Origin: Mariniflexile jejuense | GTDB lineage: Bacteria > Bacteroidota > Bacteroidia > Flavobacteriales > Flavobacteriaceae | Assembly (NCBI RefSeq): GCF_042675665.1 | Contig: NZ_JBHTJI010000042.1 | Location: forward strand, 524,713-588,712 | Direction of reading: 5' to 3' | Length of the DNA stretch: 64,000 nucleotides | Part shown: positions 43,299 to 52,822 of the stretch, one piece after another | Layout: the number at the start of each line of letters is the position of its first letter | How positions within the stretch are numbered: the stretch's first letter is position 1 | Notes under the pieces: model-generated | The model's database searches: none | The model's input: only the letters and a program-made list of their open reading frames with translations | Told to the model about the DNA's origin: nothing | Position numbers and translations under genes: made by a program

Positions 43299-43847
43299 TC
43301 AACCTTTAAACTCAGGCTTAAATGCTGTGTAATAGGTATTAAATTTTTCTTGAGTATCTAAGGTTTTATGCTCATCAGCTTTAAACATTTTTAAATACAA
43401 TTCTAGCTGCGTTGGTGTTTGATAACCTCTAATAGGCGCGATAACATCGGCTTTTTCATCCATAAAAACAATGGTTGGATATGCTTGAATTTGAAAGTAG
43501 CGTGATAATTCGTGTGCCGAATTACGTCTTTCAGCTAATTCTGGTTTATAATCTGGATTTGAAAATGTTTTACCTTTATACGTTACAGATTGGTTTCCTT
43601 CTGCATTAAACTTAACAGCATAGTAGTTTTGGTTTACATATTTTACAACGTCTGGGTTATGAAATGTATTTTTGTCTAGCATTTTACATGGACCGCACCA
43701 ACTTGTGTAAACATCAATCATTATTTTTTTGGGGTTTTTCTTTTGAAGTTCTATTGCCTTTTCAAGTGTTACCCAATTAATTTCTTGTGCTATGCTACTA
43801 ACCGATGTTAAAACAGCAAAAACGAATATATATACTAGTTTCTTCAT
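43299..43847 (-). CDS. Secreted thioredoxin-family protein
   Basis: This protein of about 182 residues has a signal peptide (LVYIFVFAVLTSVSSIAQ) and a thioredoxin fold with WCGPC (Cys51, Cys54) after KIMIDVYTS and the cis-proline loop IQAYPTIVFMDEKADVI. It would be a periplasmic thiol reductant or oxidoreductase. I chose ATG 43847 because it begins the signal peptide; an upstream in-frame ATG would add an unlikely Cys/His-rich leader. It is convergent with comEC, only 5 bases between stops. Confidence 0.92.
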   Translation of the reverse strand: MKKLVYIFVFAVLTSVSSIAQEINWVTLEKAIELQKKNPKKIMIDVYTSWCGPCKMLDKNTFHNPDVVKYVNQNYYAVKFNAEGNQSVTYKGKTFSNPDYKPELAERRNSAHELSRYFQIQAYPTIVFMDEKADVIAPIRGYQTPTQLELYLKMFKADEHKTLDTQEKFNTYYTAFKPEFKG

Positions 43848-43935
43848 AATTAACTTTGTTGTGATATGGATATCGAACTTACAAAAAATGCGCCAAAAAT
43901 GGCACATTTAATATAATTTTTAACTATTTCTTCGA

Positions 43936-45747
43936 TTAACGAACACCATGCATTAGTTTTTTAATGATTGGCGTCATTACTATTGAAACAATAGCCGCAA
44001 GTGCAGATACTATAGTTAACATCCAAAAGAAGTAGCTAATTCCTTTTTCATCAGCTATTTTATCAATATTTTCTCCAAATTTACCCGCGCCTTTCATACC
44101 TATTGCAACCGCTAAATACCAAACGCCAAACATAAAAGCAATCATTCTTGCTGGCACCAATTTACTAACATACGAAAGTCCAACAGGAGAGATACATAAT
44201 TCTGCCATGGTATGAAATAAGTAAACCAATATTAACCAAATAATACTAACAGAAGCGGTTTGAGCACCAGGTTCAATACCACTTGCACCAAAAGCAACAA
44301 ATGCCATACCTATAGCAAGTAAAAACATACCAATACCGTATTTCATATTTGCCGATGGATTGTATTTACTCTCCCACCATTTTGAAAACAGTGGTGCCAA
44401 TGTAATTATGAACAACGAGTTTAAAACACTAAACCAAGATGCTTGTATTTCTGTTAAACTTTCAGTTACTTTTTCAATTTTCAATAATTCAAGTGTACCA
44501 TCAGATAACGATAAATAGCCAGCAGAATAGAAATCTTTAACTAATTTCCAAATAGCAATTAGCCAAAGAATAACGAAACTAAAACTTAAAATAATATTAG
44601 CTTTTCCATATTTACTAAAGGTTTGTTTAGAAAGAAGATATAAAACCCAAGAAATTATAATTAAAGGAATGAATGTCATTAAAGCATCTACTATTAAAAA
44701 TATTAAACTAGCGTTTCCTTCTAAAACTCTATTTGTATAGTCTCTTGCAAAAATGGTTAATGTACCAGGCGACTGTTCAAAAATAGCCCAGAAAAAAGCG
44801 CATATAATAGCAAAAAAAGTAACAGCTATCAACTTCTGTCTTGTAATTAATGAATATTTAGATAGCCTGTATATAGTAAGGCCAATAAACAACAAAATTG
44901 CAAACAGTATTGTAAAATTATTACCAGACAATCCTAAAACACTAAAATTGAATATATTTATTTTCCCTTCTGATATTAATGCAACTGGTTCAAAAATTAA
45001 CCAAGCAATTCCCATTAAAACCATAATTGCAATTAAAACTAATTGAACAGTTGTAAATGGAACACGTATATCTTTATCTAAAGTTTCAACTGAATTTACG
45101 TCGTCTTTTTTTGGTTTCAAACCTATATCGCCAAATATATTTTGAGCTAACCAAAACTGAATCAATCCAAAAAACATAAAAATTCCTGCTAATCCAAAAC
45201 CAATACTCCAACCAACTTTTTCACCTAAATAGCCGCATAATAAGATTCCGAAAAAAGCACCAGCATTTACGCCCATGTAGAAAATTGTATAGGCACCATC
45301 CTTCTTTTCTGGTCTATCTTTATACATTTCAGAAATTATTGAAGTCATATTTGGTTTAAAAAAACCATTTCCAAAAACCATAAGTCCAAGTCCTAAGTAA
45401 ATGAAAAAAGGTGTTTCTAACGCCATTGAAAAATGCCCCAAAGTCATTAACAATGCACCAACTACAACTGCCCATCTATAGCCAATAATTTTATCGGCAA
45501 AATAGCCTCCTAACATTGTAGAAAGATATACTAGCCCTACATAAGAACCAAATAAAGCCATGGCATGTTCTCTAGGCCATTCCCAACCACCTCCCATAAT
45601 GGATGTAGTAAAAAATAATACTAAAAGCGCTCTCATACCATAAAACGAAAAACGCTCCCACATTTCGGTAAAAAATAAAACAAATAATCCTGATGGATGC
45701 CCTAAAACGGTGCTTTTGAAAAATTGATCGGTTGAATTCTCACTCAT
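43936..45747 (-). CDS. POT/PTR family peptide transporter (copy 1)
   Basis: This 603-aa polytopic protein is a proton-coupled oligopeptide transporter. The ExxERF signature is in FFTEMWERFSFYGMRALLVL, and the second PTR motif in GAYTIFYMGVNAGAFFGILL. Several helices follow, with the late conserved stretch ELCISPVGLSYVSKLVPARM. It is longer than its neighbour because of extra central helices and loops. It lies 5 bases downstream of a second POT gene in the same direction. Confidence 0.95.
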   Translation of the reverse strand: MSENSTDQFFKSTVLGHPSGLFVLFFTEMWERFSFYGMRALLVLFFTTSIMGGGWEWPREHAMALFGSYVGLVYLSTMLGGYFADKIIGYRWAVVVGALLMTLGHFSMALETPFFIYLGLGLMVFGNGFFKPNMTSIISEMYKDRPEKKDGAYTIFYMGVNAGAFFGILLCGYLGEKVGWSIGFGLAGIFMFFGLIQFWLAQNIFGDIGLKPKKDDVNSVETLDKDIRVPFTTVQLVLIAIMVLMGIAWLIFEPVALISEGKINIFNFSVLGLSGNNFTILFAILLFIGLTIYRLSKYSLITRQKLIAVTFFAIICAFFWAIFEQSPGTLTIFARDYTNRVLEGNASLIFLIVDALMTFIPLIIISWVLYLLSKQTFSKYGKANIILSFSFVILWLIAIWKLVKDFYSAGYLSLSDGTLELLKIEKVTESLTEIQASWFSVLNSLFIITLAPLFSKWWESKYNPSANMKYGIGMFLLAIGMAFVAFGASGIEPGAQTASVSIIWLILVYLFHTMAELCISPVGLSYVSKLVPARMIAFMFGVWYLAVAIGMKGAGKFGENIDKIADEKGISYFFWMLTIVSALAAIVSIVMTPIIKKLMHGVR

Positions 45748-45752
45748 AATAT

Positions 45753-47297
45753 TTAGTTATTTAATTCTTTATCAACACCATGCATTAACTTTTTGATTAC
45801 AGGCGAAAGGATTAAAAGCAATACTCCAAAACCTAAACCTGTATAAAACAAATATTCAAAAAGCTTTAAATAGCTTTGCTTGGCGATATTTAAATCTGGC
45901 GCGGTACCATTAGTAGTATCTACCGATGCTATGTTTGCTAAAAGTGATGCAATAAACTCAGAACTTGCGGTTGCTAAAAACCAAACGCCCATCATAAATC
46001 CAACAATTTTAACTGGTGAAAGTTTTGTTACTGCCGATAAGCCAACTGGAGACAAACATAACTCGCCACAAGTATGTAAAAAATAAGTTATCACAAGCCA
46101 ATACACAGCAACTTTCCCCATTTCAGAAGCATTAATTCCCATTACTAACGATCCAAAACCTAAACCTACAAGCATAAGTGCTAAAGAAAATTTTACTGCT
46201 GTATTGGGGTTATATTTACCTAATTTTACCCATAACCAAGCAAAAACTGGAGCTAACAAAATAATAAACAAGGCGTTTAAACTTAAAAACGTACCTGCGG
46301 CAATCTCTCCTCTATCTAAAATACGGTCTGCAAATAAATTTAGTGATGTATAAGCCTGTTCGAACAATGCCCAAAATATTACTGTAAAAACAATTAAAAT
46401 TGTTAAAGCTAGTAAACGTTCTTTTGCAACTTTGTCTAATTGTGTTAAAGCATAATAAAGTATATAGACAAAAGAAATTGCACCTGCAATTATTAATAAA
46501 TTTTGTACTACACTATGGCTTTGCACCATTTGCCAAACAACTAAAGTTGACAAAATACTTAAACCATAAATAAGCCATTCGTTTTTTATACCAAGAGTTT
46601 TTTTGTTCAATAATTCTGGCACATTTGATTCACCTTTCCCTAACAAATGCTTTTTACCTATTATAAAGGTTAACAACCCAAAAAACATACCAACACCTGC
46701 AGCACCAAAACCATAACTCCAACCATAAGTTTCACCCAACCACACACATATTATAGTTGCTAAAAAAGACCCTAAATTAATACCCATATAAAAAATGGTA
46801 AATCCAGAATCCCTACGCTTATCACCTTTATGATATAATTCACCTACCAAAGAAGATATATTTGCTTTTAAAAAACCAACACCTAATATGATAAAAGCTA
46901 ATGACAAATAAAATATTTGAAGTGCAAAATTATCTCTAACAATCTCGCCAGTAACCGATTGAGTGGCTGCATTTCCTTCATAAGCCATACCAGCATGCCC
47001 TAAAACTAACATAATACCTCCAAAAACAATGGCTTTTCGAAATCCTAAATACTTATCGGCTAAAAAACCACCAACTACAGGAATTGCATATACTAATGCG
47101 GCATAGCTTCCTATCAATAAATTTCCATCTACATCTGTAAACAAATGATATTTGGTTAAATAAAAAATTAAAAGAGCTTTCATTCCATAAAATGAAAATC
47201 GCTCCCACATTTCGGTAAAAAACAAAATGAATAATCCTTTAGGATGCCCAAATAATTGTTTCGGCTGTTCTGGATTATTTATAGTAGAATCAGACAT
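45753..47297 (-). CDS. POT/PTR family peptide transporter (copy 2)
   Basis: This 514-aa proton-coupled di/tripeptide importer has FFTEMWERFSFYGMKALLIF, DSGFTIFYMGINLGSFLATI and ELCLSPVGLSAVTKLSPVKI, matching the paralogue downstream. Its length is usual for the family. The pair likely came from tandem duplication and may differ in peptide preference. It is the first gene of the pair; the 212-base spacer to the divergent HMG-CoA reductase gene shows no clear minus-strand -7 box. Confidence 0.95.
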   Translation of the reverse strand: MSDSTINNPEQPKQLFGHPKGLFILFFTEMWERFSFYGMKALLIFYLTKYHLFTDVDGNLLIGSYAALVYAIPVVGGFLADKYLGFRKAIVFGGIMLVLGHAGMAYEGNAATQSVTGEIVRDNFALQIFYLSLAFIILGVGFLKANISSLVGELYHKGDKRRDSGFTIFYMGINLGSFLATIICVWLGETYGWSYGFGAAGVGMFFGLLTFIIGKKHLLGKGESNVPELLNKKTLGIKNEWLIYGLSILSTLVVWQMVQSHSVVQNLLIIAGAISFVYILYYALTQLDKVAKERLLALTILIVFTVIFWALFEQAYTSLNLFADRILDRGEIAAGTFLSLNALFIILLAPVFAWLWVKLGKYNPNTAVKFSLALMLVGLGFGSLVMGINASEMGKVAVYWLVITYFLHTCGELCLSPVGLSAVTKLSPVKIVGFMMGVWFLATASSEFIASLLANIASVDTTNGTAPDLNIAKQSYLKLFEYLFYTGLGFGVLLLILSPVIKKLMHGVDKELNN

Positions 47298-47481
47298 ATA
47301 TAATTATAAATTAAAACTTTATAACTTGAATAATAAAACCTCTTTCAATTAAAATAATCTTGCTAATTTCAATTAATCGTTGCGGTTTTATTAAAAGTTT
47401 TCAAGTTTACTAAAAATTCTTCAAAAAACAACAAAGATTAACAATTAAATCCGTCTAGGTTCATATAAAAAATGGATGTAG

Positions 47482-47489
47482 TATCTTTG
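47482..47489 (+). promoter_or_regulatory. Candidate -7 box for the HMG-CoA reductase gene
   Basis: TATCTTTG fits TAnnTTTG and lies 20 bases before the ATG, giving a very short leader. No TTTG is found at -33. The rest of positions 47298-47509 shows nothing I recognise. Confidence 0.45.
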
Positions 47490-47509
47490 CTTTTTTAAAT
47501 CTGAAATTA

Positions 47510-48832
47510 ATGTGTGCATCCATTTCTGGCTTCTCTAAATTATCAAAATCCAAAAAAATTGATTGGATTGTTGAAACTTATTTTTCTAACACTGAAGATG
47601 CAAAACGCATTTTAAAACAATATTGGAATAGCAACGATAAATTACAACAGCTTCATGATGAGTTTATTGAAAACACCATTACTAATTACTATTTACCCTT
47701 AGGTGTAGCTCCTAATTTTTTAATAAACGGTAAGTTGTACACCATACCTATGGCTATTGAAGAAAGTTCGGTGGTTGCCGCTGCTAGTAAAGCTGCTAAA
47801 TTTTGGATGGATCGCGGCGGTTTTAAAACTAAAGTTATTAGTACTACAAAAATAGGGCAAGTGCATTTTATGTTCTATGGCAATCCTGAAACCCTAAAAA
47901 ATTACTTTAAACACATAAAATCGCAACTAATTTATGACGCAAAACCCATTACCAAAAACATGGAAAAACGCGGTGGCGGTATTTTAGATATTGAATTACG
48001 AGACAAAACACATGATATAAAAGGCTATTACCAATTACATGCATCGTTTGAAACGTTGGAAGCTATGGGTGCTAATTTTATAAATTCCTGTTTAGAACAG
48101 TTTGCCAAAACTTTTAAAAATGAAGCATTTCATTTTGACGCTTTTACGGAAGAAGAAAAACAGATTCAAATTGTGATGAGTATTCTTTCAAACTATGTGC
48201 CAGATTGTTTGGTGCGTGCCGAAGTAAGTTGCAAGGTTGAAGATTTAAACGAAGATAAAACCATTTCTGCTGAAGAATTTGTAACTAAATTTATACAAGC
48301 TGTAAACATTGCAGAAGTTGAACCGTTTCGTGCCGTAACCCACAATAAAGGTATTATGAATGGTATTGATGCTGTGGTTTTAGCAACTGGAAATGACTTT
48401 AGAGCTGTGGAGGCTGGTGTACACGCTTATGCTTCTAGAAACGGTGCATATAGTAGTTTATCGCACGCCAACATTGAAAATGGTATTTTTACGTTTTGGA
48501 TGGAAATTCCGTTAGCATTAGGCACCATTGGCGGTTTAACAGGCTTGCATCCGTTAGTTAAATTATCGTTGGAATTATTGCACCATCCAACCGCTAAAGA
48601 ACTCATGCAAATTGTTGCCGTTGCAGGTTTAGCACAAAATTTTGCAGCATTACGTTCGCTTACTACAACTGGTATTCAACAAGGCCATATGAAAATGCAT
48701 TTAATGAATATTTTGAATCAATTTGAAGCTACAGAAACTGAAAAGACAACCTTAATAGAACATTTTAAAACGAATGTGGTAACACATAGTGCGGTGGTTG
48801 AAGCAATTCATCAATTAAGAATGAAAAATTAA
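47510..48832 (+). CDS. mvaA: Hydroxymethylglutaryl-CoA reductase, class II
   Basis: This 440-aa enzyme makes mevalonate from HMG-CoA (class II, often called degradative, but used for isoprenoid synthesis in flavobacteria). Seen: IPMAIEESSVVAAASKAAKF (catalytic Glu), GIDAVVLATGNDFRAVEAGV, FWMEIPLALGTIGGLTGLHP, and HMKMHLMNILNQF with the late catalytic His. It indicates the mevalonate rather than the DXP pathway. Its 3' end and the start of the downstream kinase gene contain a 14-base tandem duplication. Confidence 0.95.
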   Translation: MCASISGFSKLSKSKKIDWIVETYFSNTEDAKRILKQYWNSNDKLQQLHDEFIENTITNYYLPLGVAPNFLINGKLYTIPMAIEESSVVAAASKAAKFWMDRGGFKTKVISTTKIGQVHFMFYGNPETLKNYFKHIKSQLIYDAKPITKNMEKRGGGILDIELRDKTHDIKGYYQLHASFETLEAMGANFINSCLEQFAKTFKNEAFHFDAFTEEEKQIQIVMSILSNYVPDCLVRAEVSCKVEDLNEDKTISAEEFVTKFIQAVNIAEVEPFRAVTHNKGIMNGIDAVVLATGNDFRAVEAGVHAYASRNGAYSSLSHANIENGIFTFWMEIPLALGTIGGLTGLHPLVKLSLELLHHPTAKELMQIVAVAGLAQNFAALRSLTTTGIQQGHMKMHLMNILNQFEATETEKTTLIEHFKTNVVTHSAVVEAIHQLRMKN

Positions 48833-48834
48833 GA

Positions 48835-49746
48835 ATGAAAAATTATTACAGCAACGGGAAACTTTTAATTACTGGTGAATATGTGGTGCTTGATGGTACG
48901 TTATCGCTTGCTGTTCCTACAAAGTTTGGACAATCTTTAAGTATTGAAGCTATAGATGAACCTAAAATTAGTTGGAAAAGTTTTAATAGTGATGGTTCTA
49001 TATGGTTTGAAGATACATTTTCAATTAATGAGATTACTTCAGGTTTTATAAATCCGAGCAATGATATTTATGGAAGACTCATTCAAATTTTAAATGCTTC
49101 AAAAACATTAAATCCTGAATTTTTAAATACAAATCAAGGATATAAAATTACTACACACTTAACATTTCCTAAAAATTGGGGATTAGGCACTTCTTCTACC
49201 TTAATAAATAATATGGCGCAATGGGCAAATGTTAATCCGTTTGAATTATTAAAACTAACTTTTGGCGGTAGTGGTTATGATATTGCCTGTGCACAAAATA
49301 ATACTCCTATTAGTTATCAATTAGTAAACGAGAAACCCAACACTAGTATCATTCAATTTAATCCATCGTTCAAAAACCATTTATATTTTGTTTACTTAAA
49401 TAAAAAACAAAACAGTAGAGATGGTATTGCGCAATACCGATTAAACAAACCACATGAACTTATTTTGAACGCCATTAGCAAGATTTCAATTAAGATTATG
49501 AATGCTAAATCGCTTATTGATTTTGAAGAATTAATAACACTTCATGAAGACTATATTTCTGAAATTATTAAACAAAAACCTATTAAGCAACAATTGTTTA
49601 ATGATTTTAACGGAAGTATAAAAAGCTTAGGCGCTTGGGGTGGTGATTTTGTTTTGGCAACTTCAACAGAAAACCCAAATGCTTACTTTAAGAATAAAGG
49701 ATTTGATGTGGTTATTCCGTATGATGATATGGTTTTGAAATTTTAA
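48835..49746 (+). CDS. GYDIA-type GHMP kinase
   Basis: This 303-aa small-molecule kinase of the GHMP superfamily starts with KNYYSNGKLLITGEYVVLDG. The phosphate loop is NWGLGTSSTLINNM, and FGGSGYDIACAQ gives the subgroup its name. KSLGAWGGDFVLAT is the third GHMP motif. It is 2 bases from HMG-CoA reductase, so it probably phosphorylates a mevalonate-pathway intermediate, likely mevalonate or phosphomevalonate; this is inference from context. Confidence 0.9.
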   Translation: MKNYYSNGKLLITGEYVVLDGTLSLAVPTKFGQSLSIEAIDEPKISWKSFNSDGSIWFEDTFSINEITSGFINPSNDIYGRLIQILNASKTLNPEFLNTNQGYKITTHLTFPKNWGLGTSSTLINNMAQWANVNPFELLKLTFGGSGYDIACAQNNTPISYQLVNEKPNTSIIQFNPSFKNHLYFVYLNKKQNSRDGIAQYRLNKPHELILNAISKISIKIMNAKSLIDFEELITLHEDYISEIIKQKPIKQQLFNDFNGSIKSLGAWGGDFVLATSTENPNAYFKNKGFDVVIPYDDMVLKF

Positions 49747-49930
49747 ATTAATTTTACTTTTAAAAACCCACTTAAATTGAATGATATTCTTTCAATTTAT
49801 TACTTTACTAACACACTGATTTTTGTTTTTTTGAAAGAATAATTCAATACATTTGAAATCAAACATTTCACTTGCAATTTATTACGAAACACAAGGACTT
49901 ATTAATAAAATTAACTTAATCGTTGTTAAA

Positions 49931-50815
49931 ATGAAAATTTCAAAATCAACTCTTCTTCTACTTTTTTTATTGCAAAGTATTATAGTATTAGGTCAAATTC
50001 CTAAAGAAATACCTTTGTTCCCAAATGGAATAAAAGATAACCCAATCATACACGAACAAACAGAAAGCTTTGTTGATTCACTTGTACAACCAGGTTCATT
50101 CTCAAATAAAAATCGAGTTTTCAGCAATATTTCTGAGCCAACTTATATGATTTTCCCTGCTTCTGAATCCAATAACAAACATGTAGCCACTATTATTTTT
50201 CCTGGAGGTGGCTTTCACACTAATTGGGTTGATAAAGAAGGAACTGATTTAGCATTATGGTTATCAGGTCAAGGAATAACTTGTATGGTTGTGAAATACA
50301 GAACGAATAAAAAAGATGAAAATGGAAAATTTATTATCCCTATGGAAAAATACTTTGGAGCTCTTTTTAACGATGTGAATTCTAGTGTTATGACAATGAT
50401 TGGATTAGCCGAAAAGTTTAAATTTGACAAAGATAAAGTTGGTGTACTTGGTTTTTCTGCAGGTGGTTATATTTGTGAACAGCTTACATTCAAAACCATT
50501 GATGGTAAGATGGGATGGAAACCAGCTTTTGTTGGATTAATTTATGCTGGAGAAAATATAAAAGCTTTAGAAAAGGTAAATGATAAAAGCATCATCCCTC
50601 CATTTTTTATGGCAATTGCCCGAGATGACAAAAAATGGACATTAAAAAGAGCGCTTCCTTTCTTATCTTCTGTTGTTGCCGAAGTTGACAAATCGGAACT
50701 ACATGTTTACTCTAAAGGCAACCATGGATTTGGATTAGCTTACAATGAAGGACATTCTGTTAAATTATGGAAAAATAACTTTTTCAATTGGTTATTAGAT
50801 ATTTACAATAAATAA
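49931..50815 (+). CDS. Secreted alpha/beta hydrolase (esterase/xylanase-like)
   Basis: This protein of about 294 residues has a signal peptide (SKSTLLLLFLLQSIIVLGQ). The BD-FAE/acetylesterase-like fold shows IIFPGGGFHTNWVDKEGTDL (oxyanion hole HGGG-like), nucleophile GVLGFSAGGYICEQL and the C-terminal His in VYSKGNHGFGL. Relatives deacetylate sugars or cut esters on polysaccharides. I chose the ATG that opens the signal peptide over an upstream TTG at 49853. It precedes the fucI region but is transcribed toward it. Confidence 0.88.
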   Translation: MKISKSTLLLLFLLQSIIVLGQIPKEIPLFPNGIKDNPIIHEQTESFVDSLVQPGSFSNKNRVFSNISEPTYMIFPASESNNKHVATIIFPGGGFHTNWVDKEGTDLALWLSGQGITCMVVKYRTNKKDENGKFIIPMEKYFGALFNDVNSSVMTMIGLAEKFKFDKDKVGVLGFSAGGYICEQLTFKTIDGKMGWKPAFVGLIYAGENIKALEKVNDKSIIPPFFMAIARDDKKWTLKRALPFLSSVVAEVDKSELHVYSKGNHGFGLAYNEGHSVKLWKNNFFNWLLDIYNK

Positions 50816-50872
50816 TTTATTGGTATAATTCGGTAAAATTTCATTAAAAAACTTTAGATTCCGGATTAAACT

Positions 50873-50909
50873 AAAAAGCAACTTCAATAAAATTTGAAGT
50901 TGCTTTTTC
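50873..50909. terminator. Bidirectional terminator between esterase gene and fucI
   Basis: AAAAAGCAACTTCAA and TTGAAGTTGCTTTTT are perfect 15-bp arms with a TAAAAT loop. A tracts and T tracts on both sides let it act in either direction. Confidence 0.9.
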
Positions 50910-51014
50910 GTTGCGTTAGGGATTACTCTTGCATACTATTTTTTAAATTAATGAAATAGTGAATGCCTCGTATTTGAAGTGAAAAACCCAACGCTTGCAG
51001 TAACCCAAAACTGT

Positions 51015-52796
51015 TTATCCATAAAGTGCTTTGTAGGTTTCACAAGCTCTATAATCGGATGATTCTTTATCCATACCAAACGATGCCCACGCACTTGGAC
51101 GGAAAATTTTATCTTCTGAAACATTGTGCATATTTACCGGAATTCGCAACATAGATGCCAAGGTTATTAAATCTGCACCAATGTGCCCATAGGTAAACGC
51201 ACCATGATTTGCGCCCCAATTTGCCATAACGCTATACACATCTTTAAACGCGCCTTTGCCTGTTAAATTTGGCACAAACCACGTTGTTGGCCATGTTGGA
51301 TTGGTGCGCTCGTTAATAATATTATGGACGTTTTCTGGTAAATCTATGGTTTTACCTTCGGCAATTTGAAGTACTGGCCCAATGCCTTTTACAATATTAA
51401 TTCGGCACATGGTAACAGGCATATCGCCTTTGGTTTTAAAAGTTGACGAATAGCCACCACCTCTAAAATATTCTAACATACCTGGACCCCAAGTGGTGTG
51501 TTCCAAGCACTTTTCAACCTCATTTTCGGTGATATCCCACCAGGGTTTCATGGCAGGCTTTCCGTTAATTGTTTGTTGCCCTGTACCATCTAAAGCTGAA
51601 GCTCCTGAATTTATTAAGTGAATAAATCCGTTTGCTGCATCGCCTGTAAGTGTGTAACCTGTTACACGTTTTACCGCTTCTGGACTCCAATAGGTTCGTA
51701 CATCACTAAATATTTGTGCTGCACCCGTAAGTAAGTGACCAAATAACATAGAAATTCCGTTTAAACTATCGTTTTCGGTAGCGAACATAAAGGGTTGACG
51801 AATGCCATTCCAATCGAAAGACGAGGTTAAAATGGCTTCCATGAAATCGCCATTAGGAAAATGATCTGTCCATTGGCGTTGGCCTTGGAAACCTCCAGAA
51901 ATAGCGTTTCTACCTAAAGCTTCTTCACCGTAGCCTATGGCTTTTAATTTTGGATTTCCTATCATTAAATCACGCCCAATTAATGCCATTTTAACTACAA
52001 ACTCCCAGTCTTTATCTAAGGCTTCACGTGATTTTAGTTTTTCAGTTGGATTATAGTTTTTGCCTTCTTTACAGTTGGCTTTGGTCCAAGCTAGCGCTTT
52101 TTGGTATTCTTCTTTATCGTAAATTTCTTGTTCTATGCGTCTTATAAACTCAGACATATCGATATTTTCACAGCGCATACCTAAATAGCTTTCAAAGAAA
52201 TTAGTATCTAAAATAGAACCCGCAATTCCCATAGATACAGAACCCATTGATAAATATGATTTTCCCTTCATGGTTGCTACCGCTAAACCTGCTTTTCCAA
52301 ATAACAACAATTTTTCTTGAACATCATCTGGAATATGCATATCGTTGCTATCTTGAACATCACGACCATAAATACCAAATGCCGGAATACCTTTTTGATT
52401 ATGACCAGCTAAAGCGGCGGCTAAATATACTGCACCTGGACGCTCTGTTCCATTAAAACCCCAAATGGCTTTAGGTATTAACGGATCCATATCAATGGTT
52501 TCGCTACCATAACACCAACACGGTGTTACTGTTAAACTTACACCTACACTTTCACGTGAAAATTTATCGGCACACGCTGCTGCTTCGGCAACACCGCCAA
52601 TACATGTGTCGGCTATTACACATTCTACTGCACTGCCATCGGCATGACGTAGATTTTTGCTTAAAAAATTGGCAGCTACTTTTGCCATATTCATGGTTGA
52701 GATTTCAAGCGATTCTCTTACACCATCTAGCCTTCCATCAATTACTGGTCTAATACCTATTTTTGGTAATTGACCAATTAAGTTTTTATAATTCAT
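51015..52796 (-). CDS. fucI: L-fucose isomerase
   Basis: This 593-aa Mn-dependent ketol-isomerase converts L-fucose to L-fuculose (E. coli FucI has 591 residues). The catalytic residues are recognisable: Glu in FATENDSLNGISMLFGHL, Asp in AAQIFSDVRTYWSPE, and His in GANHGAFTYGHIGADL. The N-terminus carries KIGIRPVIDGRLDGVRESLE. Some relatives act on D-arabinose or L-galactose-like substrates. It is third in an operon after the DapA-family and symporter genes. No fuculokinase or aldolase gene is nearby. Confidence 0.94.
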   Translation of the reverse strand: MNYKNLIGQLPKIGIRPVIDGRLDGVRESLEISTMNMAKVAANFLSKNLRHADGSAVECVIADTCIGGVAEAAACADKFSRESVGVSLTVTPCWCYGSETIDMDPLIPKAIWGFNGTERPGAVYLAAALAGHNQKGIPAFGIYGRDVQDSNDMHIPDDVQEKLLLFGKAGLAVATMKGKSYLSMGSVSMGIAGSILDTNFFESYLGMRCENIDMSEFIRRIEQEIYDKEEYQKALAWTKANCKEGKNYNPTEKLKSREALDKDWEFVVKMALIGRDLMIGNPKLKAIGYGEEALGRNAISGGFQGQRQWTDHFPNGDFMEAILTSSFDWNGIRQPFMFATENDSLNGISMLFGHLLTGAAQIFSDVRTYWSPEAVKRVTGYTLTGDAANGFIHLINSGASALDGTGQQTINGKPAMKPWWDITENEVEKCLEHTTWGPGMLEYFRGGGYSSTFKTKGDMPVTMCRINIVKGIGPVLQIAEGKTIDLPENVHNIINERTNPTWPTTWFVPNLTGKGAFKDVYSVMANWGANHGAFTYGHIGADLITLASMLRIPVNMHNVSEDKIFRPSAWASFGMDKESSDYRACETYKALYG

Positions 52797-52822
52797 TTTT
52801 TATAATTTTTCAATATTAAAAT

